Shown: positions 33,999 to 43,144, counted from the stretch's first letter. The stretch: DNA of 64,000 nt from Bradyrhizobium zhanjiangense (GCF_004114935.1 NZ_CP022221.1:3183001-3247000); one strand, 5' to 3'. The notes: generated from the letters alone by a model not told the origin. Numbers and translations are program-made.

Positions 33999-35318
33999 AT
34001 GGCCGAGTGCGACAGCCGAGGCCTGCCGATTTCGACAGATTCACCGCAAGCGGCCGGTCAATATCGGATCGGCATCGATCTGCTTCTGTCGGCGTGGCCG
34101 GGCGCGGATGACACGCTGCGGCAGGCCGCGGAACTCGATCCACATTTCGCGCTGGCGCACGCCGCCCTCGCATGTCTGCACGCGATCAAGGCCGAGCCCG
34201 CGGAAGCGCGCGCAAGGATCGCGACTGCGCAGGAGATTGTCGCGCGAAACGGCTCGCCGCGTGAGATCAGTCATGTTGCGGTCCTCGCGCTCGCGGTGAC
34301 CGGCCAGTCCGCCAAGGCGTTGGAGAGCGCGCTCGCGCATCTGGACGCGTGGCCGCGCGACGTCCTGATCCTCTCTCTGCCGCTCGGCGCGTTCGGCCTG
34401 TTCGCGTTCTCGGGGATGATCGGTCACGACCAGGCGCGCGTGGATCTCTGCGAACGCGTGGCGGGTCGCTACGACGCGGACGACTGGTGGTTCCTGACCT
34501 ATCGCGGCTGGTCACACGCCGAGAACGGATCGGTCTCGAGAGGTCGCGACTTCGCGCAACGTGGTCTCGAACGGCGCCGCGCCAACGCGAACGCCGCGCA
34601 TGCGGTCGCGCATGCGATGTTCGAGCAGGGCGCCAAGGACGAAGCCGAAACGCTGCTCGAAGGCTGGTTGCCTGAGTATGATCGGGCAGGGATGCTTCAC
34701 GGTCATCTGGCCTGGCACGCGGCGCTCTCGGCGCTGGAGCGCGACGATCCGCAACACGCCCTGGCGATCTATTCCAAATACGTTCGGCCTTCGGCCTCGC
34801 TCGGTCTGCCGATCAATGTCTTGAGCGACACGGTCTCCTTGTTGTGGAGACTTCAGGCGTATGGCCACGAGGTGCCGTCCGGCATGTGGGAGGAGGTCGA
34901 GAGCTACGCCGGATCCCGCTATCCGACTCCCGGTCTCGCATTCGTCGAACTGCACACGGCCTTGTTGGCCGCCGCGACCGGAAAACACGCCGCTGCCGTC
35001 GACCGCATCAAGGCGAATGCGCAACGTGTCGCGGACGGCGTGCTGCCGGCTGGTCCCGTCGTGCCAGCCATCGGCCGGGCCGCGCTCGCGTTCGCGAACA
35101 CCGACTACGCCGAATGCATGCGGATTCTCGAGCCGGTGGCCGCAGACGTCGCGCGGGTCGGCGGCAGCGGCGCCCAGAGGGAAATCATCGAAGACATGTT
35201 GTTGCTCGCTTTCATGCGAAGCGGCGATTCCGCCAAGGCACGCGATCTGCTCGATCGCCGCCTTCACCGCCGTCCGTCGCAGCGCGATGCGCGCTGGCGC
35301 GGCCAAATCGAGGTCTGA
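33999..35318 (+). CDS. TPR protein resembling TTC38
   Basis: A 439-residue soluble helical-repeat protein. It opens with a TPR-like motif (LRQAAELDPHFALAHAALAC) and continues with pairs of helices to the end. Strings such as DDWWFLTYRGWSHAENG and AHAVAHAMFEQG, GMLHGHLAWHAALSALE resemble the TTC38 tetratricopeptide family known from animals and some bacteria. The ATG at 33999 follows AGGAG. Its TGA is immediately followed by the ATG of the MFS gene, indicating translational coupling and a shared role. Biochemical function is unknown. Confidence 0.75.
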   Translation: MAECDSRGLPISTDSPQAAGQYRIGIDLLLSAWPGADDTLRQAAELDPHFALAHAALACLHAIKAEPAEARARIATAQEIVARNGSPREISHVAVLALAVTGQSAKALESALAHLDAWPRDVLILSLPLGAFGLFAFSGMIGHDQARVDLCERVAGRYDADDWWFLTYRGWSHAENGSVSRGRDFAQRGLERRRANANAAHAVAHAMFEQGAKDEAETLLEGWLPEYDRAGMLHGHLAWHAALSALERDDPQHALAIYSKYVRPSASLGLPINVLSDTVSLLWRLQAYGHEVPSGMWEEVESYAGSRYPTPGLAFVELHTALLAAATGKHAAAVDRIKANAQRVADGVLPAGPVVPAIGRAALAFANTDYAECMRILEPVAADVARVGGSGAQREIIEDMLLLAFMRSGDSAKARDLLDRRLHRRPSQRDARWRGQIEV

Positions 35319-36545
35319 ATGTCAGAAGTTGCCGTGCAAGGGCGGGTGGAGGCTCCGCCCGCGTTCCGTTTTGAGCGCAGCAATGTCGCAAGGCTCGCCG
35401 TCGCGCAGGCATTGGCCGGCGCGAATTCGACGATCGTCTACGCCACCGGCGCAGTGATCGGTGACATGCTGGCGCCCACCAAGGCGCTGGCAACTCTCCC
35501 GATCTCGATCTTCGTGGTCGGGATGGCCGCCTGCACCTTGCCCGCCGGAGCGGTCGCGCAACGTTACGGGCGACGCGCGACCTTCATGATCGGCACCGGC
35601 TGCGGTGTCCTCTCCGGCCTGATCGCATCGCTCGCGATTCTACACGCCTCGTTCGGCCTGTTCTGTGCGGCGACGTTTCTCGGCGGTGTCTACGCCGCGG
35701 TGGTGCTGTCCTTTCGCTTCGCGGCCGCCGATTGCGCGGCGCCAGAGCGGCGGCCGCGCGCGCTGTCGGCGGTGATGGCAGGCGGTGTCTTTGCCGGCGT
35801 GATCGGGCCGCAACTCGTCACGTATACGATGGGTCTGTGGCCGCCCCATCTCTTCGCGGCCACCTATCTGGCACAAGGCGCGGTCGCTGCGATCTCCTTA
35901 TCGGTTCTCGCCGGGGTCCGTCTGCCGATGTCGATCGCGGCCGACAGGGGCAGAGGCCGTCCTCTTTCCGTGATCGCGCGCCAGCCGCGTTTCATTGCGG
36001 CGGTGGTCTGCGGAGTCGTCTCTTATCTGCTGATGAACTTCCTGATGACGGCGGCGCCGCTCGCGATGAAGTTCTGCAATCTGCCGCAGGAGGCTGCCAA
36101 TCTTGGTCTGCAATGGCATGTGATCGCCATGTATGGACCGAGCTTCTGGACCGGCAGGTTGATCACCCGGTTCGGCGCATCGAGAGTGGTGGCGACCGGG
36201 CTGCTGCTCACAGCCGCCTCTTCGGCCATCGGTCTGTTCGGTATTCAGGTCGGGCACTTCTGGGCGACGCTGATCCTGCTCGGCGTCGGCTGGAATTTTG
36301 GCTTCGTCGGAGCTTCCGCGATGGTCCTGGAGTGTCATCGCCCGGAGGAGAAGGCGCGCGTGCAGTCGCTGAACGACTTCATCGTGTTCGGCACGATGAC
36401 CTTCGGCTCGTTCCTGTCGGGTGGGCTGCTCTCCGCCTACGGTTGGAATACGGTCCTGTGGGTCTCGTTTCCGCCTCTGTTCCTGGCCGTCGCCGCGCTG
36501 GCGCTGGCATCACCACGAGCGCGCCGCGGCGATGCGGCGTCGTGA
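35319..36545 (+). CDS. MFS transporter
   Basis: A 408-residue, 12-segment major facilitator. The loop 2-3 motif appears as GAVAQRYGRRATFMIG, and the cytosolic central loop follows near residue 200 (DRGRGRPLSVIARQP). The start codon abuts the stop codon of the TPR gene. Substrate unknown. The lack of any uptake-linked enzyme in the pair suggests efflux (inference). Confidence 0.88.
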   Translation: MSEVAVQGRVEAPPAFRFERSNVARLAVAQALAGANSTIVYATGAVIGDMLAPTKALATLPISIFVVGMAACTLPAGAVAQRYGRRATFMIGTGCGVLSGLIASLAILHASFGLFCAATFLGGVYAAVVLSFRFAAADCAAPERRPRALSAVMAGGVFAGVIGPQLVTYTMGLWPPHLFAATYLAQGAVAAISLSVLAGVRLPMSIAADRGRGRPLSVIARQPRFIAAVVCGVVSYLLMNFLMTAAPLAMKFCNLPQEAANLGLQWHVIAMYGPSFWTGRLITRFGASRVVATGLLLTAASSAIGLFGIQVGHFWATLILLGVGWNFGFVGASAMVLECHRPEEKARVQSLNDFIVFGTMTFGSFLSGGLLSAYGWNTVLWVSFPPLFLAVAALALASPRARRGDAAS

Positions 36546-36634
36546 TATGCTGGAGCGCGCCGCGGAGGCCGTCGCACGGATGCGGTCCGGCCAGGCTAAT
36601 TTCAGAATGGTGTTGACCATGAGGGAGAAGAGCC

Positions 36635-37312
36635 ATGCGCATCAATGACAACCTGACAGTTCCGGTGATCGTTCAGGCCGGGCAGCTGCCGTGGATCCAA
36701 AGCCCGGCGGCCGGTGTCGACCGGCGCATGCTGTTCCGCATCGGCGACGAGGTCGCGCGCGCCACCTCGATCGTGCGATACGCGCCGCACAGCGCGTTTC
36801 CGCGCCATACGCATGGCGGCGGCGAAGAGATCGTCGTTCTCGATGGCGTCTTTCAGGACGAGCATGGCGATTACCCCGCGGGCAGCTACTTCCGCAATCC
36901 GCCCGGGACCTCGCACGTTCCCGCATCGGAGGGTGGCTGCACGATCTTCGTGCGCCTTTGGCAGTTCCGGGATGGCGATCGCGACCAGATCGTACGACGG
37001 CCCGCGGAAGGTCGTCAGCGCGAGCCGCGATCGGGGGCGGCGAGCGCGCTCGAACTGTTCGACGATGGATTTGAGAACGTGCGTTTCGAGAGCTGGATGC
37101 CTGGCAGTTCCGTTACGGTCGAGAATGCACGCGGGCTCGAAATGCTCGTTCTCGCCGGGAGCCTGTCGATTGGTGATCAGACGCTGCTCCCGCAAGGCTG
37201 GGTCCGCTTGCCCGCCGGACAGCCTCTGCGCGCCGTCTGCGGTGCGGACGGCGCGAACGTCTGGCTGAAGGACGCTCCCTTGCTGCATCCGGACGTCTGC
37301 CAAATGCCGTGA
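36635..37312 (+). CDS. Double-cupin protein, ChrR-like
   Basis: A 225-residue protein with two cupin barrels. The first has APHSAFPRHTHGGGEEIVVL, with clustered His and Glu metal ligands, and DYPAGSYFRNPPGTSHVP. The second (about 140-215) is degenerate (LEMLVLAGSLSIGDQ, WVRLPAGQPLR). This is the cupin fold of ChrR-type anti-sigma factors, but the N-terminal zinc anti-sigma domain is missing and no sigma-factor gene is adjacent. It is more likely a stand-alone metal-cupin enzyme or sensor. GAGGGAGAAG precedes the ATG. Confidence 0.78.
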   Translation: MRINDNLTVPVIVQAGQLPWIQSPAAGVDRRMLFRIGDEVARATSIVRYAPHSAFPRHTHGGGEEIVVLDGVFQDEHGDYPAGSYFRNPPGTSHVPASEGGCTIFVRLWQFRDGDRDQIVRRPAEGRQREPRSGAASALELFDDGFENVRFESWMPGSSVTVENARGLEMLVLAGSLSIGDQTLLPQGWVRLPAGQPLRAVCGADGANVWLKDAPLLHPDVCQMP

Positions 37313-37415
37313 AATGCGGGGCGACCCGCACGTCGTTGAGGGCTCATCGACAGACGCCGGGCCTCGATGACGACGCAGGATTGATTTTGCAAGACGATCG
37401 GTCTAATAAATCGCC

Positions 37416-38072
37416 ATGAGAGCGATTTTGCCGTCAGCCGAACCGCGTCGCCGTGGCCGTCCGCCCAAGGACCAGACACGGCCAGACGCGCCGCGCGCAC
37501 GGCTGCTGCGCACCGGCGTTGCGATCCTGACCGAGAAGGGCTTCAGTGCCGTGGGCGTCGAGGAGATCCTGGACGCCGCGGAGGTACCAAAAGGTTCATT
37601 TTACCATTACTTCGACAGCAAGGAGGCCTTCGGTCTCGCACTGATCGACGCCTATGCCAACTATTTCGCGCGGAAGCTGGACCGATGGTTCGACGACACC
37701 GAGCGTGCTCCGCTCGACCGTCTGCGTGATTTCATCGCGGATGCTCGCTCGGGCATGGCGAGACATCGCTACCGGCGCGGCTGCCTCGTCGGCAATCTCG
37801 GACAGGAGATGGGTGTTCTGCCCGAGCCGTTCCGGAAGCGCCTCGCTGCTGTGTTCCGGGATTGGGAAGCGCGGACGTCCCGTTGCCTGCGGTCGGCGCA
37901 AGAGGCGGGCGAGATGTCCAGCGAGCTCGACTGCGAGGATCTCGCGCAGTTCTTCTGGATGGGCTGGGAGGGCGCGGTGTTGCGCGCCAAGCTCGAACGG
38001 CGCCCGGATGCGCTCGACGTCTTCGCCGAACGCTTTCTTGCGATGATCCGGGCGAAAGGTGAGGGGCGATGA
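37416..38072 (+). CDS. TetR/AcrR-family transcriptional regulator
   Basis: A 218-residue regulator. After a basic N-terminus (PRRRGRPPKD) the TetR HTH covers about 30-75 (GFSAVGVEEILDAAEVPKGSFYHYFDSKE). The C-terminal ligand domain (AcuR-like) has YRRGCLVGNLGQEMG, a motif of the group whose members bind acrylate-type ligands. It precedes the AhpD-like and desulfinase-like genes in the same direction (35-base gap) and probably controls that operon. Confidence 0.88.
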   Translation: MRAILPSAEPRRRGRPPKDQTRPDAPRARLLRTGVAILTEKGFSAVGVEEILDAAEVPKGSFYHYFDSKEAFGLALIDAYANYFARKLDRWFDDTERAPLDRLRDFIADARSGMARHRYRRGCLVGNLGQEMGVLPEPFRKRLAAVFRDWEARTSRCLRSAQEAGEMSSELDCEDLAQFFWMGWEGAVLRAKLERRPDALDVFAERFLAMIRAKGEGR

Positions 38073-38106
38073 CCGTCATGCCAATCTTCAACGAGGAGCC
38101 AAGCTC

Positions 38107-38679
38107 ATGACCGAAACACGCGCCGTCAGTCGCTTCCCTGTTCCCGATCTCGCCGATATGCCGGACGATATCCGTAGCCGCATCCTGGCTGTGCAGGAGA
38201 AGTCCGGCTTCATTCCGAATGTCTTTCTCGTGCTCGCGCACCGGCCGGAGGAGTTTCGCGCATTCTTTGCCTATCACGACGCGCTGATGGACAAGCCCGG
38301 CAATCTGACCAAGGCCGAGCGCGAGATGATCGTCGTTGCGACCAGCAACCTCAATCAGTGCCAGTATTGCGTAGTGGCGCATGGCGCGATCTTGCGGATT
38401 CGCGCCAAGGACCCGCTGATTGCCGATCAGGTCGCCGTCAACTACCGCAAGGCCGACATCACCGATCGTCAGAAGGCGATGCTGGATTTCGCCGTTCGGG
38501 TCTCGACCGAGGCGCAAAAGACGTCTGAAAGCGACTTCGCCACGCTGACGGCGCACGGATTCACCGAAGAGGACATCTGGGACATCGCGGCGATCTCGGC
38601 CTTTTTCGGCCTGTCGAACCGGCTCGCGAACGTGACGAGCATGCGTCCGAATGCCGAATTCTATACCATGGGCCGCTGA
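38107..38679 (+). CDS. Peroxidase-related protein, AhpD/CMD fold
   Basis: A 190-residue protein of the uncharacterised peroxidase-related branch of the AhpD/carboxymuconolactone decarboxylase fold. The redox motif is NQCQYCVVAHG: Cys85, Cys88 and His92, the CxxC-x3-H of AhpD proteins. Relatives reduce peroxides or act in thiol redox relays. The ATG at 38107 follows GAGGAG. It lies 17 bases ahead of the desulfinase-like gene. In that context it could protect against, or process, sulfur-containing thiols or sulfinates (inference). Confidence 0.85.
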   Translation: MTETRAVSRFPVPDLADMPDDIRSRILAVQEKSGFIPNVFLVLAHRPEEFRAFFAYHDALMDKPGNLTKAEREMIVVATSNLNQCQYCVVAHGAILRIRAKDPLIADQVAVNYRKADITDRQKAMLDFAVRVSTEAQKTSESDFATLTAHGFTEEDIWDIAAISAFFGLSNRLANVTSMRPNAEFYTMGR

Positions 38680-38695
38680 GAGAAGGAGCGACGCC

Positions 38696-39874
38696 ATGGA
38701 ACTGTCATCCCGGCAATTGGCTTTGAAGGAAAGAGCCGCCGCCTTCTCGAATGGGCTGCTGCGCAAGCGCGGCGCCGAGATCGATCAATCGCGCGAATAT
38801 CCCTTCGACGTTGTCGAGGCGCTGAAAGCCGAGCGCTTCATGGGCATGACCATCCCAAAGGAATATGGCGGGCAGGGCCAGAGCTTCCTCGACACGGTGC
38901 TGGTGATCGAGGAGATGGCGCGCGCGTGCACGGTCTCGGCGCGTATCGTCGTCGAGGCCAATATGGGCGCGATCTCCACCGTCATGGCCTACGGCACCGA
39001 TGCACAGCGCAGGCGCGCTGCCGATCTCGTCCTGGCGGGCGATAAGCCGGCCATCTGCATTACCGAGCCCGAGGCGGGTAGCGACGCGAGCGGCATGAAG
39101 ACCCGGGCCGACAAGCGCGGCAATCGCTACGTGCTCAACGGCAGCAAGCATTGGATCACCGGCGCCGGCGTGTCGCGCCTGCACCTGATCTTCGCGCGGG
39201 TCTTCGATGAGAGCGGTGAGGAGCTCGGCGTCGGCGGCTTCCTGGCCGTGCGCGGCGAGGCCGAAGGGCTGCGTATCGGCAAGCGCGAAACGACGATGGG
39301 ACTGTGCGGCATGCCCGAGGGCGAGCTCGTGTTCGAGGATCTGGAGATCACGCCGGACATGGTGCTGCTGCCTCCGTCGGGCTTCAAGCGCGGCTTTGCC
39401 GACCTCATCAATGCCTACAACAGTCAGCGTGTCGGCGCAGGAACTGTCGCGATGGGAATCGCTGCGGGTGCGCTGGAGCACGCCATCGAATGGGTCAAGG
39501 CGCGCGAGCAGTTCGGGCGCCCGATCGGCGAATTCCAGGGGCTGCAATGGATGCTCGCCGACATGCAGACGCAGCTCACCGCATCGCGCTTGATGCTGCA
39601 TGCGGCCGCCGCGTCGCGAGGCCCGGGCGGCAGCGCATTTCCCGATCCGACCCTCGCGGCGCAGGCGAAGATCTTCGCGTCCGAGGCGGCGATCAAGATC
39701 GTCAACGATGCACTTCAGATGTTCGGGGCCCGCGGCTATTCGCGCGACTTCCCGCTCGAGCGCATGGCGCGCGACGTCCGCATGTTCACGATCGGCGGCG
39801 GCACGGCGCAGGTGCTGCGCACGCTCGTCGCGAGCAAGGTTCTGGGCTGGAAGCTGCCGCAGACCCGTCATTGA
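38696..39874 (+). CDS. acd: 3-sulfinopropanoyl-CoA desulfinase-like acyl-CoA dehydrogenase homologue
   Basis: A 392-residue acyl-CoA-dehydrogenase fold. From memory it aligns closely with Acd of Advenella mimigardefordensis, which removes sulfite from 3-sulfinopropionyl-CoA to give propionyl-CoA. Shared strings are YNSQRVGAG, REQFGRP...EFQGLQWM, MFTIxGGTAQ and KLPQTR. The two residues stressed for the desulfinase, Arg84 and Gln246 there, match Arg83 (SARIVVEAN) and Gln244 here. The usual Glu base of dehydrogenases (YEGT) is Gly (TIGGGTAQV). The ATG at 38696 follows GAAGGAG. The call is stronger than plain acyl-CoA dehydrogenase but needs an assay. Confidence 0.78.
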   Translation: MELSSRQLALKERAAAFSNGLLRKRGAEIDQSREYPFDVVEALKAERFMGMTIPKEYGGQGQSFLDTVLVIEEMARACTVSARIVVEANMGAISTVMAYGTDAQRRRAADLVLAGDKPAICITEPEAGSDASGMKTRADKRGNRYVLNGSKHWITGAGVSRLHLIFARVFDESGEELGVGGFLAVRGEAEGLRIGKRETTMGLCGMPEGELVFEDLEITPDMVLLPPSGFKRGFADLINAYNSQRVGAGTVAMGIAAGALEHAIEWVKAREQFGRPIGEFQGLQWMLADMQTQLTASRLMLHAAAASRGPGGSAFPDPTLAAQAKIFASEAAIKIVNDALQMFGARGYSRDFPLERMARDVRMFTIGGGTAQVLRTLVASKVLGWKLPQTRH

Positions 39875-39881
39875 GCGGGGG

Positions 39882-40094
39882 TCATCCAGACTGCTTCAGC
39901 CAGATCTGGGCTCGGCTCGCGGTCGGCTTGCGGCTGCGATCACTAGCTCGCGTCATCATGGCCGCTTCAGCGGCCCTGACGCGCCGACGCAGCTCTAACA
40001 GTTCGCAATATGCGGCACGAAGCGGATCGTCAGAATCGAGCGTCGGCGATTGCTTTGAAGAATTCGTCGTGCCGTAGGATGAGTATCTGATCAT
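39882..40094 (-). CDS. Small hypothetical protein with LRxRVxxAE motif
   Basis: A 70-residue protein; an in-frame TTG at 40151 could extend it. The helical core LRAAYCELLELRRRVRAAEAA matches the pattern of the small proteins at 1545 and 4597, followed by a basic tail. Convergent with the desulfinase-like gene. Function unknown. Confidence 0.5.
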   Translation of the reverse strand: MIRYSSYGTTNSSKQSPTLDSDDPLRAAYCELLELRRRVRAAEAAMMTRASDRSRKPTASRAQIWLKQSG

Positions 40095-40220
40095 CTTGAA
40101 CACGCTGCGGTTGATATGCGCAGAGCGTATCAGGGCATTCCCTTCGCGCAATGAAAGTCGCTCGTTAACATTGATGTCGGCGCAAAAAGTTAAGACCGGT
40201 ACAAGGATGCCGTGGCGCCA

Positions 40221-40571
40221 CTAGTGTCGCGCAGCGATAGCGGTCATCTCGAGCTTGACGCCCGGACCGAGATCGGCGACGCCGATTGCGGCGCGCGCCG
40301 GCAGATGAGCTTCTGCAAAGTGCGCCTTCCAGACGGCGTTGAACGCGGCCTTCTCCTTGAGATTCGTCATGTAGATGGTCACCTGCAAGACGTTGGCCAA
40401 ATCGGATCCGAGGGTCTTTAGCAGCTGCGCCAGCTGCCGGAGGACGTCGTTTGCCTGGCCCGACATATCGAGGCTCGTGTCTTCAGGGACAATTCCGCCG
40501 ATGTAAAGCACGCCATTATGCTCGACCACTTCGTGGAGCAGACCTTCGTAAGGCAAGATGCGCTTGATCAT
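40221..40571 (-). CDS. RidA/YjgF/YER057c family protein
   Basis: A 116-residue RidA-superfamily protein. Features are HNGVLYIGGIVPEDTSLDM at the N-terminus, DVLRQLAQLLKTLGSDLANV and the strand VTIYMTNLKEKAAFN. The C-terminal half, LPARAAIGVADLGPGVKLEM, lacks the usual Arg105-type signature RxxxxVxxLPxxxxVEIE only in detail, since the Arg after P (PARAAIGV) is present. RidA enzymes hydrolyse reactive enamines and imines; this shorter branch is uncharacterised. It is upstream of, and divergent from, the molybdoenzyme gene. Confidence 0.85.
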   Translation of the reverse strand: MIKRILPYEGLLHEVVEHNGVLYIGGIVPEDTSLDMSGQANDVLRQLAQLLKTLGSDLANVLQVTIYMTNLKEKAAFNAVWKAHFAEAHLPARAAIGVADLGPGVKLEMTAIAARH

Positions 40572-40812
40572 GATGAGACCGATGTTGCTGGTGAGGAAGG
40601 GGAGGCGTATCGCACATCTGCACCACCAATACGAGACCCTGTGACGTACCGAGTGGCACCGTCGACATCGGCGTGAGTCTTGACCTCGCTATTCGGCGGC
40701 GTCGGGTGCAACAGAGTGCACGGGAGCCCAGCGTAGACGTCAGCTCTGATCTCGATGACATCACAGTGTGGATCGGTATACTGCCACCACGTACTGGAAC
40801 AAGGATCAGGCG

Positions 40813-43134
40813 ATGGACGATACGATTGGCTTTCCCGACCCCGGCCTCGACCTGTCCGACGGCTTCAAGCCGCACACGTCGCATTGGGGCGTGTTCTCGG
40901 CGCGCCAAGGCGCGGCCGCACTCGAGGTCAGGGCCTATACGGGGGATCCCGATCCGAACGGCATCATCGACAATTTCCCCGGCGCGCTGCGCCACCAGGC
41001 GCGCATCGCCCAGCCGGCGATCCGCCGCGGCTGGCTCGAGCGCGGTCCCGGCCCGGACGATCGCCGCGGCCGCGACGAATTCGTCTCCGTGAGCTGGGAG
41101 AAGGCGCTCGATCTGCTCGGGGACGAACTGGCGCGCATCCGCGACACGCGCGGCCCCGGCGCTGTGTTCGGCGGTTCCTATGGCTGGTCGAGCGCGGGCC
41201 GCTTTCATCACGCCCAGAGCCAGGTGCATCGCTTCCTCAACATCGCGATGGGCGGCTATGTGCGTTCGGTCAACACCTACTCCTCCGGCGCGTCCTCGGT
41301 GTTGCTGCCTCAGATCCTCTGCGGATACGAGGACATCACCAAGCGCAACGTCACCTGGGAGCAGATCGCGGCGGATACCGAGATCGTGCTGGCGTTCGGC
41401 GGCATGGCGCTGAAGAACTCCATGGTCGCCGGCGGCTCTATCAGCAAGCATGTCGAGCGCGGTGCCATGGCGGCGGCGCGCCGGCGCGGCTGCGAGTTCG
41501 TCCTGGTCAGCCCGCTGCGCGACGATCTGCCGGTCGAAGCTGGCGCCGAATGGATGAGCTGCGTGCCCGGCACCGACACCGCGCTGATGCTCGGCATCGT
41601 CCACACGTTGGTGAGCGAAGGTCTGCACGACCAGGCCTTCCTCGATCGCTACGCGGAAGGCTGGCCCGTCTTCCTGCGCTATCTCACCGGCGAGAGCGAT
41701 GGGCAAGCAAAGCATGCCGGATGGGCCGCCGCGATCTCAGGCGTCGAGGCGGACACCATCCGCGCGCTGGCGCGCCGGCTCGCCGGGAAAAGGGCGCTGA
41801 TCACCGTCTCGCATTCGCTCCAGCGCGCCGAGCATGGAGAGCAGCCGGTGTGGATGAGCCTGGTATTGGCGGCAGCGCTCGGCCAGGTCGGTCTTTCCGG
41901 TGGAGGCTATGCTTATTCGCTGGGTGCGATCGGCTATTACGGCCGCCGCGTCAACGACGTGCCGGGCCCGACGCTGGGGCAGGGCCGCAACGGCGTTGCC
42001 GATTTCATTCCGGTGGCGCGCATCGCCGACATGCTGCTCAACCCTGGAAGCACCTATCGCTACAATGGCGAGACGCGCACCTATCCGGACATTCGCCTCG
42101 TCTACTGGGCCGGCGGCAATCCCTTCCATCATCACCAGGACATCAACCGCCTGCGCAAGGCGTTCGCGAAAGTCGACACGCTGGTCGTGCACGAGCTCGG
42201 CTGGACCGCGACGGCCCGGCACGCCGACATCGTGCTGCCCGCAACGATGACGCTGGAGCGCGAGGACATCGGCTATTCCACCAACGACCCCTTGATGGTC
42301 GCGATGCACCGGATCGCCGAGCCGTTTGGGCTCGCGCGCGACGACTATGATATCTTCGCCGATCTCGCCGAACGTCTCGGCGCGCGCGAACCCTTCACGG
42401 AAGGCCGCACCTCTCGGGAGTGGCTCGAACATCTGTATGAGCCCACCCGCGCCTCGCTCGCCAAGCGTGGCGTGGAGGCGCCCAGCTTCGACGAATTCTG
42501 GCAGCGTGGCAGCCTGGTCGTGCCGCAGCAGCCCGATGACGGCGGCCGGCTGCGCCGCTTCCGTGAGGATCCCGCAGGTCACGCCCTGCCGACGCCGAGC
42601 GGCCGCATCGAGATCTTCTCGGCGAAGATCGCGGGCCATGGCGATGCGGATTGTCCGGGCCATCCGGTCTGGCTCGACAAGTCCGATATGCCGAGGCCTG
42701 GAGCACCGTGCTTCCTCGTCGCCAACCAGCCGGTGACGCGCCTGCACAGTCAGCTCGATTTCGGTGGCCATTCGCTTGCCGCAAAACATCGCGGCCGCGA
42801 GGTCGCGCGCATGAACCCGCGCGATGCGGCCGCACGCAGCATCAAGGATGGCGACATCATCCGCCTGTTCAACGACCGCGGCGCCTGCCTTGCCGCCGTC
42901 CACGTCACCGACGGCATCGCGCCCGGCGTCGTGCAGCTTCCGACCGGAGCCTGGTATGACCCGATGGATCCCGAGGACGACGCGCCGCTCTGCGTTCACG
43001 GCAACCCGAACGTGCTCACCCGCGACGTCGGCACCTCATCCCTGGCGCAGGGCTGCACGGGGCAGTTGACGACGGTCGAGGTGGAGAAGTTCACGGGCAA
43101 TCTGCCCCCGATCCGGGCGTTCGATCCGGTGTAG
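40813..43134 (+). CDS. Molybdopterin oxidoreductase, BisC/TorZ-type S/N-oxide reductase
   Basis: A 773-residue bis-MGD molybdoenzyme of the DMSO reductase family, TorA/BisC branch. There is no N-terminal Fe-S cysteine motif and no signal peptide, as in cytoplasmic BisC. GGSYGWSSAGRFHHAQ holds the probable Mo-ligand Ser127. Other family strings are WGGNP-like YWAGGNPFHHHQD, HELGWTATARHADIVLPATM and the C-terminal dinucleotide-binding domain (NQPVTRLHSQLDFGG, VQLPTGAWYDP). The ATG at 40813 follows AAGGA. Likely substrates are biotin sulfoxide, methionine sulfoxide or N-oxides. It has no adjacent cytochrome or chaperone gene. Confidence 0.88.
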   Translation: MDDTIGFPDPGLDLSDGFKPHTSHWGVFSARQGAAALEVRAYTGDPDPNGIIDNFPGALRHQARIAQPAIRRGWLERGPGPDDRRGRDEFVSVSWEKALDLLGDELARIRDTRGPGAVFGGSYGWSSAGRFHHAQSQVHRFLNIAMGGYVRSVNTYSSGASSVLLPQILCGYEDITKRNVTWEQIAADTEIVLAFGGMALKNSMVAGGSISKHVERGAMAAARRRGCEFVLVSPLRDDLPVEAGAEWMSCVPGTDTALMLGIVHTLVSEGLHDQAFLDRYAEGWPVFLRYLTGESDGQAKHAGWAAAISGVEADTIRALARRLAGKRALITVSHSLQRAEHGEQPVWMSLVLAAALGQVGLSGGGYAYSLGAIGYYGRRVNDVPGPTLGQGRNGVADFIPVARIADMLLNPGSTYRYNGETRTYPDIRLVYWAGGNPFHHHQDINRLRKAFAKVDTLVVHELGWTATARHADIVLPATMTLEREDIGYSTNDPLMVAMHRIAEPFGLARDDYDIFADLAERLGAREPFTEGRTSREWLEHLYEPTRASLAKRGVEAPSFDEFWQRGSLVVPQQPDDGGRLRRFREDPAGHALPTPSGRIEIFSAKIAGHGDADCPGHPVWLDKSDMPRPGAPCFLVANQPVTRLHSQLDFGGHSLAAKHRGREVARMNPRDAAARSIKDGDIIRLFNDRGACLAAVHVTDGIAPGVVQLPTGAWYDPMDPEDDAPLCVHGNPNVLTRDVGTSSLAQGCTGQLTTVEVEKFTGNLPPIRAFDPV

Positions 43135-43144
43135 GGCTTTTATC

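Noticed and set aside
36635-37312. 3-mercaptopropionate or cysteine dioxygenase feeding the desulfinase-like enzyme
   Set aside because: The cupin has the ChrR-type pattern, not the thiol-dioxygenase pattern, and is on the other side of the TetR gene.
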